Source: Caballeronia mineralivorans PML1(12) (GTDB lineage Bacteria > Pseudomonadota > Gammaproteobacteria > Burkholderiales > Burkholderiaceae). From it: a stretch of 64,000 nt of DNA. The stretch is from NCBI RefSeq assembly GCF_001028175.1, contig NZ_AEJF01000152.1, positions 32,928 to 96,927 on the forward strand. The letters run 5' to 3'. Within the stretch, counting starts at the first letter, position 1. Every line of letters begins with the position of its first letter. Made by a program: the position numbers and the translations under genes. Below are positions 18,086 through 26,720 of this stretch, piece by piece. The notes beneath the pieces were generated by a model that had not been told where the DNA came from, ran no database searches, and saw only the letters and a list, made by a program, of their open reading frames with translations.

Positions 18086-19207
18086 TCAGAAACGATGACG
18101 CAGCCCCAATCGCACTTCAATCTGATTGGGCGTGCTCGACCGCTGCAAAACCGGCGCGAGATCGGCGTATTGAGCGTCACCGGCAGCGTGCATGTAAGTG
18201 GCCTGCAAGTAGGTATCGGTGCGTTTCGACAGGAAGTAGTCGACGATGGCATCGACATTGTGATACTTCGGCTTCTTCGAAGTCGCAGAGACTTGACCTT
18301 GCGTATAGCTGTATCCGGTGCCGAGTTGCACGGACGGTGTCACGAAGTAGCTCGCCACGATTTCGAAAATGTTGAACGTCACATGGCCGCTGATGTTGGC
18401 GCCGACAGTCGGGTCCAGTCCAAGGAATTTCGTGTTCGTGTAGTCGGCGCTGATTTTTGCGTTGCCGAACGAGTACTGGCCGCTGATACCGAACGACTGA
18501 TACTTCGACGCAGCAAGGCCATAGTTCCCATCGACCGCGTTGGTCGCCGTCCACACGCCTTCGGGCACGGCTTCGGCTGGGTGATCGATCGATGTATACG
18601 CCGCTGCCAGTGCGACCGGACCGCCCGCGTATTTCACGCCGACCGACTTGACCGCGTCGCGGTTGGTCGCACCCGCTACGTTCCCAAACCCATAGAGCGC
18701 CGACGCCTGGATGCCCGAGATGATTGGCGAGGTGTATCGGACAGCATTGTTGATGCGGAAGTCGATGCCGGTGTTGTCGAGATCGCCAGGGTGCGGGAAC
18801 AGGATGCCCCAGTTGCCGTTCGCGGTGTACAGGCCCACGTAGTCGCCCATGAGCTCGTTTTGACGGCCGAGCGTGACCGTTCCCAGGGTCTTGCTGGACA
18901 CACCAACGTAAGCGGCGCGGCCGAATTCGCGGCCTTGTTGCCCCAGCTTGCCCGTATTGATGTCGAAACCGTTTTCGAGCCGGAAGATCGCCGACAAGCC
19001 TCCACCCAGATCTTCCGCACCTTGCATCCCCCAGCGGCTGCCCTGCGAAATGCCGCTTTGCATCTGATACGCCTTGTTGCCAAGTTGATTGTTCGAGAAG
19101 GTCAGGCCTTCGTCGATGATCCCGTACAGCGTCACACTGCTTTGAGCGCACACGGAGCCACTCGCGCACAACGCGGCGAGCGATGCAGCAATAAAAGGAG
19201 TTTTCAC
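18086..19207 (-). CDS. Outer-membrane porin (OmpC-like Gram-negative porin)
   Basis: About 373 residues. The signal peptide VKTPFIAASLAALCASGSVCAQ starts at a GTG at 19207, and the mature protein starts near QSSVTLYGIIDEGL, the standard opening of beta-proteobacterial general porins. The C-terminal phenylalanine in LRHRF is the outer-membrane sorting signal. An ATG 41 codons upstream is open but would bury the signal peptide. First gene of the operon controlled by the promoter and operator at 19363-19400, about 155 bases upstream. It probably admits the pathway substrate. Confidence 0.88.
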   Translation of the reverse strand: MKTPFIAASLAALCASGSVCAQSSVTLYGIIDEGLTFSNNQLGNKAYQMQSGISQGSRWGMQGAEDLGGGLSAIFRLENGFDINTGKLGQQGREFGRAAYVGVSSKTLGTVTLGRQNELMGDYVGLYTANGNWGILFPHPGDLDNTGIDFRINNAVRYTSPIISGIQASALYGFGNVAGATNRDAVKSVGVKYAGGPVALAAAYTSIDHPAEAVPEGVWTATNAVDGNYGLAASKYQSFGISGQYSFGNAKISADYTNTKFLGLDPTVGANISGHVTFNIFEIVASYFVTPSVQLGTGYSYTQGQVSATSKKPKYHNVDAIVDYFLSKRTDTYLQATYMHAAGDAQYADLAPVLQRSSTPNQIEVRLGLRHRF

Positions 19208-19362
19208 TTGGGTTCCGTTAAAAGATCGAAGGTGGAGAACGTGATTTCTTGATGTCGTGATTTCGTTTGCAGGTGACTTCGGGGTGGAACCAGCCACGCC
19301 GCGCGGATCGCCGGGGCGACAGCGTCCCATGACGCGTGAATGTTTTGTGTCTCCATTAACAT

Positions 19363-19400
19363 TCTGAATTCAGATTATTTCAGTAAAAATTGGGCGTCAA
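19363..19400 (-). promoter_or_regulatory. Promoter and palindromic operator of the porin operon (site 1)
   Basis: On the minus strand: -35 TTGACG (19395-19400), a 17-base spacer, -10 TAATCT (19372-19377), then the 12-base palindrome TCTGAATTCAGA (19363-19374), which overlaps the -10 and the expected start of transcription. A protein bound there would block RNA polymerase. The same arrangement is found at 30020 and 30585. I infer a repressor, most likely the GntR protein at 23056. Confidence 0.7.
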
Positions 19401-19769
19401 GAACTTGCCAAAATTGTTTTTCGGGTAGAGGTGCGATGTAAGGCTGAGGTGCTTAGCCGATGGGTCGGCTTTGTTCGCCCTTTGCGGGGCGATCGGTACG
19501 AAACCGAAGATGGCGAATGGGACATTCGCTAGCCGCAGGGGCGGTGTGATCGCCGCGTCGATTCAGCAGAAGTCCTTCCTGCAAGCCTCTACTGGGCTTG
19601 CGCCGCGCTTGTTGCAATCGCTCGTCCGTACTGATCCAACCGATACGGCCGGCTTTGATGCGTCGACGCACGCCGTCGAACAACCCTGCATCGTCGCGAT
19701 TTTTATTTGGCGCGCGCGTGCCCCAATACGATCAGTTTTCGCACAAGCACAACGCATTGCACGTGAGCC
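19401..19769. other. Intergenic stretch without a convincing gene
   Basis: About 370 bases between the porin promoter and the CoA-ligase promoter. Both strands hold short open frames (for example 19453-19683 on the minus strand), but none has a ribosome-binding site or recognisable domain. The sequence could be a decayed insertion or gene remnant; I cannot identify it. Confidence 0.3.
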
Positions 19770-19798
19770 TTGACATGCGATTTTTCTGAATTCAGTAT
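19770..19798 (+). promoter_or_regulatory. Promoter and operator of the CoA-ligase gene (site 2)
   Basis: A consensus -35 TTGACA (19770-19775) is followed 17 bases later by CAGTAT (19793-19798). The palindrome core CTGAATTCAG (19786-19795) lies inside the spacer and touches the -10, consistent with repression. One outer base differs from the 12-base consensus (TCTGAATTCAGT). Confidence 0.55.
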
Positions 19799-19834
19799 TC
19801 TTCAATAATCCATGTCATTTCCAAGGAGCAAGTC

Positions 19835-19879
19835 ATGCCGTTAATGCGCGAAGCCGGTTTGCGCAACGATCTCGACTGA
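19835..19879 (+). CDS. Possible 14-residue leader peptide or gene remnant
   Basis: An ATG at 19835 follows a strong AAGGAG ribosome-binding site and encodes MPLMREAGLRNDLD before TGA. Downstream, another frame continues LTLSLFEYGAFV and then stops. It may be a translated leader ahead of the CoA ligase or the broken start of a lost gene. Its 3' end is 97 bases before the ligase start. Confidence 0.3.
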   Translation: MPLMREAGLRNDLD

Positions 19880-19976
19880 CCCTCTCGCTATTTGAATACG
19901 GCGCTTTTGTCTGAACGAGCTTCATGGGCTGGTTCGGGGAAGCGCTTGTCCGTATGCGTTACATCACTCTCGCCTT

Positions 19977-21587
19977 ATGACATCGACTTCGCCCTATCTC
20001 GCCTTCAGGCAAACCGCACTGCAGTATCCGGACAACGATTTTCTGCATATTCCTGCATCCGCTCGCAAGCATTACGCAACGCCGGAGCCGCTGACGTTGC
20101 GCTATGGCGAAACGCTGGCGCGGATCGAAGAACAGGTCGGGCGCTATCGCGATGCGGGCTATCGCGCAGGCATGCGCGTCGCGCTGCTGCTCGACAACCG
20201 GCCGGATTTCTTCTTTCATTTCTTCGCGCTCAATGCACTCGGCATCAGCGTGGTTCCGCTCAACGCCGACTCGCGTCCGCATGAAATAGCGTATGTGGCT
20301 GAACACAGCGAGATCGTGCTGGCGGTTGGCATCGATACGACGCGGTCGCTTCTGCATGCTGCACTCGATGGCAAAGTGCCCGTTGCCGATGCGAACGCCT
20401 CTGCGCTACCCAGGATTGAAAGCACGGGTCACGCGGCGACTACGCCGTCCATCGACGATGAATGCGCCATTCTTTACACGTCCGGGACCACGGGCAAGCC
20501 CAAAGGCTGCATTCTCGACAATCGCTATTTTTTATCGATTGGTGAGATTTACATCACGGAAGGTGGACTGTGCGAAGTCCGTCCGGGCGTCGAACGTCTG
20601 ATCACGCCGCTGCCGCTATTCCACATGAACGCGCTAGCCTGCTCCACCATGGCCATGGTGTTGTCCGCCGGCTGCGTGATCCAGCTCGACCGGTTTCATC
20701 CGCGCAGCTGGTGGGCGGACGTGGTGCAAAGCGGCGCGACGATCGTCCATTACCTCGGCGTCATGCCCGCGATTTTGCTAGGCATGGAAGCCGATGAACC
20801 CATCACGCATTCGGTGCGTTTCGGCTACGGAGCTAACGTCGATCCGAAACAACAGCAGGTGTTCGAGCGGCGCTTTGGCTTCCCGCTCATCGAAGGGTGG
20901 GCCATGACCGAGACCGGCGGCGCCGTGGTGATTGCGTCGAGCCAGGAACCGCGCCATGCAGGCTCGCGATGTTTCGGACGGCCGCGTCCAGGCATGGAGG
21001 TGAAACTCGTCGATGCCGAATACAACGAAGTCGCTAACGGCGTGCCGGGCCACATGCTGGTGCGCCGGGAAGGATCCAATCCGCGCCTCGGTTTTTTCCG
21101 CGGCTATCTGAAAGACAATTCTGCAACCGAAGCCGCGTGGCAACACGACTGGTTCCATACCGGCGATATCGTGCGTCGCGGCGACGACGGCAGTCTTCAT
21201 TTCGTCGACCGGCAGAAAAACATCATCCGTCGATCGGGAGAAAATATTGCGGCGCTGGAGGTGGAAGCGTGCCTGCTCGATCATCCCGATGTGCGCCAGA
21301 CTGCGGTGATCGCCGCGCCCGATTCTCTGCGCGATGAAGAAGTGATGGCCTGCGTGATCGTGTCGCCGGAAACGCTGCGCAGTGAAGCGACCGCGCGCGC
21401 GTTGCAGACGTGGTGCCTGGAGCGGCTCGCGTATTACAAGGCGCCGGGCTATGTTGCGTTCGTGGACGCGTTGCCGGTGACATCGACGAATAAAGTGCAG
21501 AAGACGCAGCTTGCCGCGTTCGGCGCGGACCCATTGAACGCGCCGGAATGTTTTGACTTGCGGGCGTTGAAGAAGCGAGTGAGTTAG
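19977..21587 (+). CDS. AMP-forming acyl/aryl-CoA ligase
   Basis: A 536-residue adenylate-forming enzyme. The P-loop is ILYTSGTTGKPKG (about residue 165). The acyl-binding and adenylate region EGWAMTETGGAVV and the hinge DRQKNIIRRSGENIAALEVE follow, with the C-terminal lid ending near NKVQKTQL. It activates a carboxylic acid to its CoA thioester with ATP. Overall it resembles the CaiC/fatty-acyl ligase branch. It is single on the plus strand, facing the end of the thiolase-like/DUF35 operon, and the two stop codons overlap. The operator at 19785 places it under the same control as the rest of the supercluster. Confidence 0.88.
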   Translation: MTSTSPYLAFRQTALQYPDNDFLHIPASARKHYATPEPLTLRYGETLARIEEQVGRYRDAGYRAGMRVALLLDNRPDFFFHFFALNALGISVVPLNADSRPHEIAYVAEHSEIVLAVGIDTTRSLLHAALDGKVPVADANASALPRIESTGHAATTPSIDDECAILYTSGTTGKPKGCILDNRYFLSIGEIYITEGGLCEVRPGVERLITPLPLFHMNALACSTMAMVLSAGCVIQLDRFHPRSWWADVVQSGATIVHYLGVMPAILLGMEADEPITHSVRFGYGANVDPKQQQVFERRFGFPLIEGWAMTETGGAVVIASSQEPRHAGSRCFGRPRPGMEVKLVDAEYNEVANGVPGHMLVRREGSNPRLGFFRGYLKDNSATEAAWQHDWFHTGDIVRRGDDGSLHFVDRQKNIIRRSGENIAALEVEACLLDHPDVRQTAVIAAPDSLRDEEVMACVIVSPETLRSEATARALQTWCLERLAYYKAPGYVAFVDALPVTSTNKVQKTQLAAFGADPLNAPECFDLRALKKRVS

Positions 21588-21880
21588 TCGCTGAAACCTA
21601 CAATGGCGCCGTCGCTTTCGACACGAAGCGAGACGACGGTGCCGGGTACGAGCAAGCGCTCAAGCCGCGCAATGACGCGCGGCCCGGCTTGAGTCAGCAC
21701 CGTCGCAATGTAAGCGATATCCCCTCCGGCCTTCCCCGCCCGATGATGCAACGTCGTGACGTCTTCAACGCTACCCTTGGAAGCATCCACCTCGACGAAT
21801 TCATCGCGCCCACACGACGGACACAGCAAACGCCGGGGAAAATCGACATGACCGCACGCAACGCAAGCAAAGACATTCAT
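21584..21880 (-). CDS. DUF35 OB-fold/zinc-ribbon protein, partner of the thiolase-like enzyme
   Basis: About 98 residues from the ATG at 21880. An N-terminal rubredoxin-like zinc ribbon C-x2-C-x10-C-x2-C (CVACGHVDFPRRLLCPSC) is followed by an OB fold (TTLHHRAGKAGGDIAYIATV). DUF35 proteins form complexes with thiolase-fold enzymes and can carry CoA substrates, as in the Ltp2-type retro-aldolases of steroid degradation. It starts inside the stop codon of the thiolase-like gene (ATGA), so a 1:1 complex is expected. Last gene of the long minus-strand operon. Confidence 0.82.
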   Translation of the reverse strand: MNVFACVACGHVDFPRRLLCPSCGRDEFVEVDASKGSVEDVTTLHHRAGKAGGDIAYIATVLTQAGPRVIARLERLLVPGTVVSLRVESDGAIVGFSD

Positions 21881-23043
21881 TGCGCGGCTCCCCCTTCGAG
21901 CACCACGGCATTCGCACACATGCCGTATCGATACTGCACCATGCCGTAACCGCTCACCGCCGCGAAACGCGCGTCGCCCACCTGCCGCGTGCCTGCCTCA
22001 TGACGCAGCTGGGTGATCGCTTCGACCAGTCCATGCATGCCCGCCGCCGCACCCGCTTGTCCCGCTGACAATTGCCCGCCCGACGTATTCACAGGCAAAC
22101 GGCGTGACGCAATGCGCTCGTGGATAAACGTGTGCAAGTCGGGCTGATCGTCGGCGAACCCGAGGTCGTTCAGTTGCGCGAGGATCATCGACGGATAATC
22201 GTCATAGACCGAGACGAGGTTCATATCGGCGGGCTGGAGGTTCGCGTCACGCCAGAGTGCGTCACGAACACCTGCAAGGCCAGTTACCAGGCCGTCGCCA
22301 TGCTGATGATCAACGTTATACGACGCGCGCAGTGCGCGAATGCGAACCGGTGAACCCGCAGCACAACGATGCGTCGTTGAGGTCAGCACAATCGCATTCG
22401 CCCCCGACACCACCGGCACGCAATCAAAGCGACACAACGGTTCGGCCACGAGCGGCGCGGCAAGATACGCATCGAGCGTCAACCGCTCACGGTAGACCGC
22501 CAGCGGATTCACAGAGGCCCACTCGCGTTGCGCAATGCACAGTGCCGCATAATCCTCGCGTGTCAGTTGCGAGGCGCGCATCTGGCGTTGCGTGAGCATC
22601 GCGAACAAGGGGTTCGGACCGCCCGTGTTCAACGGCCGAAGATGCGTTCGCGTGGTGACGTTGTAATTCTCGACGAGAGACGTGAAATCCGCCGCCTCGA
22701 AATGATCGCCGCTGACCAGGACGATCACATTCGCGTCGCCGGCCTGAATGGCGCGCGCGGCATGTTGCAACAGATTGATCCCACTCGCGCCGCCGTGACA
22801 GTCGTCCATACACCAGCTCACGCGCAAGCCGGCGCGCCACGCAAAGTCGATCGCATGATCAGGTGGCAAGGTGAACGACGCAACGCCAAGACCATCGACT
22901 TCATTCGCCGACAGTTCAGCCTGCAACAGCGCGGCCTTCAGGGCCTGAGCGAGCAAACCCGCTGTGCTCGTGCCGGCCGGTGCGTGACGCGTGTACGGCA
23001 CTTCGACCGCGGCCACGATCGACACTCCGGCGAAGTCGTTCAT
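21877..23043 (-). CDS. Thiolase-fold (lipid-transfer/SCP2-type) enzyme
   Basis: A 388-residue thiolase-superfamily protein. The N-terminal half holds the nucleophile-loop region DDCHGGASGINLLQHAARAI. The C-terminal half holds NTSGGQLSAGQAGAAAGMHG, equivalent to the NPSGG and GHPxGAxG loops of thiolases. The usual catalytic cysteine environment is altered (CHGGASG), as in the non-thiolytic SCP2/Ltp2 branch. With the coupled DUF35 partner it may cleave a CoA thioester by a retro-aldol reaction. It lies 12 bases after the GntR gene in the same operon. Thiolytic cleavage cannot be excluded. Confidence 0.78.
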   Translation of the reverse strand: MNDFAGVSIVAAVEVPYTRHAPAGTSTAGLLAQALKAALLQAELSANEVDGLGVASFTLPPDHAIDFAWRAGLRVSWCMDDCHGGASGINLLQHAARAIQAGDANVIVLVSGDHFEAADFTSLVENYNVTTRTHLRPLNTGGPNPLFAMLTQRQMRASQLTREDYAALCIAQREWASVNPLAVYRERLTLDAYLAAPLVAEPLCRFDCVPVVSGANAIVLTSTTHRCAAGSPVRIRALRASYNVDHQHGDGLVTGLAGVRDALWRDANLQPADMNLVSVYDDYPSMILAQLNDLGFADDQPDLHTFIHERIASRRLPVNTSGGQLSAGQAGAAAGMHGLVEAITQLRHEAGTRQVGDARFAAVSGYGMVQYRYGMCANAVVLEGGAAQ

Positions 23044-23055
23044 CGCGTGGACGTG

Positions 23056-23748
23056 TCAGACCGCATCGTCGCTGTTGAGAAAATACTGCTGCTCGGCGTC
23101 ATCGATAAAACCTTGGGTCGCCGCGCGCACCTTCATGGGATCGCGATCCACGAAGCCTTTCAGCAACACCTGCATGCCGTCGGCAATCAGCTTCATCGTG
23201 CCCGGTTTCGTCATGGTTCCATGACGCACCTGGCGTGTGTGGTCGGCGAAGCGCAGGATCGTGCCTTTCAAGCGCATGTTCAACACGCCTTCGAGCCAGA
23301 TCGCGCGGAACTCGACATTGGCCTCGGTCATCAGCGCAATGTCCTTGCGCTCGAACGCGCGACGACATTTGCGATACGCCGCGCCCATGCCGGCGAGTTG
23401 TTCATCCGTGAGCACGGCGGCCGCCGCAGCCGCCGCGCCCGGCTCGAGCATGCGGCGCACTTCGAAGATTTCGCGCACATCTTCGCCGGTCAGCACCGGT
23501 GTGACGAAACCGCGCGTGGTGCCGACCAGATACCCCTCGTTCACGAGGCGCAGCAGCGCCTGACGAACTGGCATACGCGTGCACTCGAATTCCTCGGCGA
23601 TCTCGTAATCGAGCACGCGGTCATCCGGGCCGATCTGACCGCGCTGAAGGCGGCCCAAGACTTCCTGATAAACCGACTCCATCAATGTAGCCGGGCGCAG
23701 CGCAGTCCGTCGCGGCTGCTTGATAACCGTCGGGTCGGCGGTTGCCAT
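23056..23748 (-). CDS. GntR-family transcriptional regulator (FadR/VanR-like, FCD domain)
   Basis: About 230 residues from the ATG at 23748, chosen for a GGAG 6 bases upstream (other ATGs at 23760 and 23781). The N-terminal winged helix-turn-helix (SVYQEVLGRLQRGQIGPDDR, then MPVRQALLRLVNEGYL) is followed by an all-helical FCD effector domain. The normal metal-ligand phrase FHxAI reads FRAIW here, so the effector domain may be metal-free. It is encoded inside the catabolic operon it probably controls, which would give autoregulation. It is the best candidate to bind the TCTGAATTCAGA palindromes. Confidence 0.87.
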   Translation of the reverse strand: MATADPTVIKQPRRTALRPATLMESVYQEVLGRLQRGQIGPDDRVLDYEIAEEFECTRMPVRQALLRLVNEGYLVGTTRGFVTPVLTGEDVREIFEVRRMLEPGAAAAAAAVLTDEQLAGMGAAYRKCRRAFERKDIALMTEANVEFRAIWLEGVLNMRLKGTILRFADHTRQVRHGTMTKPGTMKLIADGMQVLLKGFVDRDPMKVRAATQGFIDDAEQQYFLNSDDAV

Positions 23749-23822
23749 GGTGTTCTCCATTGTCTTGTCTTGCGGTCGCACGCCGCCGCGAAGGCGGCAG
23801 TGCCGTGCAAATAATTATTGTA

Positions 23823-23841
23823 CTGGCTGTCTCCCAGCCAG
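23823..23841. other. Hairpin between the ABC ATPase and GntR genes
   Basis: CTGGCTG (23823-23829) pairs with CAGCCAG (23835-23841) across a 5-base loop, without a T-tail. It may lower expression of the downstream regulator relative to the transporter genes or stabilise the upstream mRNA end. A second small GC hairpin (GCCGCC/GGCGGC) lies just before the GntR start. Confidence 0.35.
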
Positions 23842-23859
23842 CCTCTCAAAGCATGATGT

Positions 23860-25734
23860 TTATGCCGCGTCCTCCAGCTCGGCAGGCGGCCATAGCGTTC
23901 CCGCATGATCGCTCGGCACCGCGTCGATCAATGCGCGCGTGTACGGATGACGCGGCGCGGCGAATACCTCCTCGGTGAGCCCCTGCTCCACCACTTCGCC
24001 GCGACGCATCACGAGCACGCGGCTGCACAGGTAGCGGACCACGGACAAATCGTGCGAGATGAGCAGCAGCGCAATCTGCCGCTCGCGACGCAACTCCAGC
24101 AGCAGATTCAGGATCTGCGCCTGGACCGATACATCGAGCCCCGACACGATTTCATCGGCGACGATCAATTGCGGCGATGCACATAGCGCACGGCCAATAT
24201 TCACGCGCTGTTTCTGACCGCCTGACAACTGCGTGGGAAAGCGCGTGAGGGTATCGGCGGGAAGACCGACGTCGCGTTGCACCGACTGCGCGCGGGCGAG
24301 CCGCTGCTTTGCATCGAGCGACGCCACGCCGGCCGCTTCCAGCGCCTGCGTCAAGAGCCGCTCCACCGAGCGGCGCGGGTTCAGCGCCGACTGCGGATCC
24401 TGAAAGATGATCTGAACTTGCTCGCGCGCACGCCTCACGCGCTCCGCGTTGCCGCGCGTCAAATCTTCGCCGCCGATCATCACCCGGCCATCGGTCGGCT
24501 GTTCGATACCCATCAACAGCCGCGCCACCGATGTCTTGCCACTACCGCTTTCCCCCACGATCCCTACGAACTCCCCGGGGAAAATCTGGAGTGACAGCGG
24601 CTTCACGGCGTCGAACGAAATCTTGCGCTGGCCGAACACGCCGCTGCGACTCGTGTAAGTCAGGGACGCCTCGCGCAGTTCCGCCACCGGTTGCACGCCC
24701 ATGACGGGCGTAGGCGGCAGCAGCGGCGCCTGCGAATTGTCGACCAGCGGTGCATGCTCGCACGCCTCGCTACACGCCACCCGGTGTCCGTTCGGCGCCA
24801 CGCGGTCATGCAACACAGCGGCGCACGCGGAACCTGCGCTGGGGCAACGCGGCGCGAAACGGCACCCGGCGATGCCAGCCAGCGCGGACAGGCCTGGCAT
24901 TTGCTGTCCGAGTACCGGCAAGCGGCGCCGTGGCCCGGTGAGATCGGGCGTCGCGTATTTCAACGCGCGCGTGTACGGATGGCGCGGTTCATCGAGGACA
25001 TCGCGCGCCGGGCCGTACTCCACCAGATCGCCCGCATACATCACGGCGACGTCGTCGCAGACATGGGCCGCCAGCCGCAGATCGTGCGTGATCAGCAGCA
25101 CCGCGGTCGAATGCACGCGCTGCTGTTCCGCGAGCATACGCATCACGCGGGTTTGCGTAATGACGTCGAGCGCGGTCGTGGGTTCGTCGGCAATCAGCAG
25201 CGCCGGGTTGCTCGCGAAGGCCATGGCGATCAGCACACGCTGGCATTGCCCGCCCGACAGCTGGTGCGGATAGCGCTTGAGCATGTCAGCAGGTACCGGC
25301 AGTTGCACCGATTCAAGCGCCTTGCGGGCGGTTTCCCAGCGTTCGTCAGAGGGCACGCCAACACGCGCGAGATGTTCATTGAAGGTATCGGCTATGGTCC
25401 ATAGCGGGTTCAACGCCGTCAGCGGTTCCTGCGGGATGAACGCGATTTTTCGGCCCAGCAGCGCGCGGCGTTTGGCTTGCGGCATGGCGAGCATGTCCTG
25501 CCCGGCGAAGTGCATGCTGCCGCCCGTCACCGTGAAACCGCCCGGCAACAAGCCTGAGATCAGCCGCGCCAGCATGCTTTTTCCCGCACCAGATTCACCG
25601 ACCACACCCAGCACGCGACCCCGTCCTATCGATAACGTCAAATCCCGCAGCGCGGCGACCGGCACGCCGCCCAGCTTCACGGTCAGCGTCACGCCATCCA
25701 GTTGCAGCACCGCTTCAGTGGTTTGCGTGGCCAT
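23860..25734 (-). CDS. Peptide-type ABC transporter ATPase with two fused nucleotide-binding domains
   Basis: About 624 residues carrying both ATPase domains in one chain (DppD-DppF fusion). Domain 1 has GVVGESGAGKSML, signature LSGGQCQRVLIAMAF and LLIADEPTTALD. Domain 2 has GIVGESGSGKTSV, LSGGQKQRVNIGRAL and LIVADEIVSGLD. The linker keeps the cysteine-rich GCRFAPRCPSAGSAC. I chose the ATG at 25734 because AAGGGAG lies about 7 bases upstream; an ATG at 25740 overlaps the permease stop. It energises the permeases next to it, with the binding protein probably encoded at 16422-17975. Confidence 0.87.
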   Translation of the reverse strand: MATQTTEAVLQLDGVTLTVKLGGVPVAALRDLTLSIGRGRVLGVVGESGAGKSMLARLISGLLPGGFTVTGGSMHFAGQDMLAMPQAKRRALLGRKIAFIPQEPLTALNPLWTIADTFNEHLARVGVPSDERWETARKALESVQLPVPADMLKRYPHQLSGGQCQRVLIAMAFASNPALLIADEPTTALDVITQTRVMRMLAEQQRVHSTAVLLITHDLRLAAHVCDDVAVMYAGDLVEYGPARDVLDEPRHPYTRALKYATPDLTGPRRRLPVLGQQMPGLSALAGIAGCRFAPRCPSAGSACAAVLHDRVAPNGHRVACSEACEHAPLVDNSQAPLLPPTPVMGVQPVAELREASLTYTSRSGVFGQRKISFDAVKPLSLQIFPGEFVGIVGESGSGKTSVARLLMGIEQPTDGRVMIGGEDLTRGNAERVRRAREQVQIIFQDPQSALNPRRSVERLLTQALEAAGVASLDAKQRLARAQSVQRDVGLPADTLTRFPTQLSGGQKQRVNIGRALCASPQLIVADEIVSGLDVSVQAQILNLLLELRRERQIALLLISHDLSVVRYLCSRVLVMRRGEVVEQGLTEEVFAAPRHPYTRALIDAVPSDHAGTLWPPAELEDAA

Positions 25735-25736
25735 CG

Positions 25737-26720
25737 TCATTCTCCCTTGCTGCGCATGCGGGGATCGAGCGCGACACGCAGACCGTCGCCAAGAAGGTTG
25801 CAACCGAGCACCGTGATCACGATGGCAAGCACCGGGAACAACAGTCCGGACAACGACTCATGCATCGACACACGCGCGTCCGCGATCATGACGCCCCACG
25901 CGGTCACATTGGCCGGCACGCTCAAGCCGATGAAACTCAGCAGCGCTTCCACGGTGATCGCCACACCCATTTCGAGCGAGAACAACGTGATCATCAACGG
26001 CAGCGCAGCAGGCAATATTTCGCGCAGCATGATCCGCAGATGCGTGAAATTGAGCAGTTGCGCCGCGAGCACATAGTCGCGCTGACGCACGACCATCACC
26101 TCGGATCGGACCACACGGCAAAAGCGCGTCCAGTCCACCAGCACGATCGACAGAATCACGTTCTCTATGCCGACGCCGAGACTCACCATCAGCACCAGCG
26201 ACAACACGACCGGTGGGAACGACATCCACAGATCCACCAGATAACTAATGCTGCGGTCGACCCAGCCACCGAAATAGCCGGCAAGAATCGCCAGCACACT
26301 GCCTACGATACCCGCGCCAAACGCGGCAATCACCGCCACCGTCAGCGCAATACGGCTGCCATATAGCAAGCGCGATAACACGTCACGGCCCAGGCTATCT
26401 GTGCCGAGGGGGAAAGCGGCATCGCCGCCGGCCATCCATGCGGGCGGCGACAACATGTGCAGCAAATCCTGATCGAGCGGATTATGCGGCGCGAGCCACG
26501 GCGCGAACACGGCACAGAACAGCACGCCCAGCACGATCGCGCCGCCGAGCCACAGATTGACGGCCGGTTTGCGGCGCGCGCGCGACGATTTCCCAACGAC
26601 CGCCACAACCGGCGCGGCGGCGTCCGGCGAGGGGTCGACTGAAGTGGATTCGTGCAGCATGTCGGCCTTCATATCGTGCTTCGAACTCAACGGGGTCGTG
26701 GACATTTCGTGTGTGCTCAA
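25737..26720 (-). CDS. Peptide-type ABC transporter permease (DppC family)
   Basis: A 327-residue inner-membrane protein with an unusually long polar N-terminus of about 50 residues before the first span (WLGGAIVLGVLFCAVF). It carries the family phrases LGTDSLGRDVLSRLLYGSR and EALLSFIGLSVP and the C-terminal GDGLRVALDPRMR. It overlaps its neighbours by ATGA on the upstream side and lies 2 bases from the ATPase start. One half of the membrane channel of the importer. Confidence 0.87.
   Translation of the reverse strand: MSTHEMSTTPLSSKHDMKADMLHESTSVDPSPDAAAPVVAVVGKSSRARRKPAVNLWLGGAIVLGVLFCAVFAPWLAPHNPLDQDLLHMLSPPAWMAGGDAAFPLGTDSLGRDVLSRLLYGSRIALTVAVIAAFGAGIVGSVLAILAGYFGGWVDRSISYLVDLWMSFPPVVLSLVLMVSLGVGIENVILSIVLVDWTRFCRVVRSEVMVVRQRDYVLAAQLLNFTHLRIMLREILPAALPLMITLFSLEMGVAITVEALLSFIGLSVPANVTAWGVMIADARVSMHESLSGLLFPVLAIVITVLGCNLLGDGLRVALDPRMRSKGE

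Noticed and set aside
19453..19683. Possible gene or transposase fragment in the porin/CoA-ligase gap
   Set aside because: Short frames on both strands, no start signal and no recognised motif; reported only as an unassigned stretch.
22528..23814. 428-codon open frame on the plus strand
   Set aside because: Antisense to the thiolase-like and GntR genes; composition typical of a shadow frame, no ribosome-binding site.
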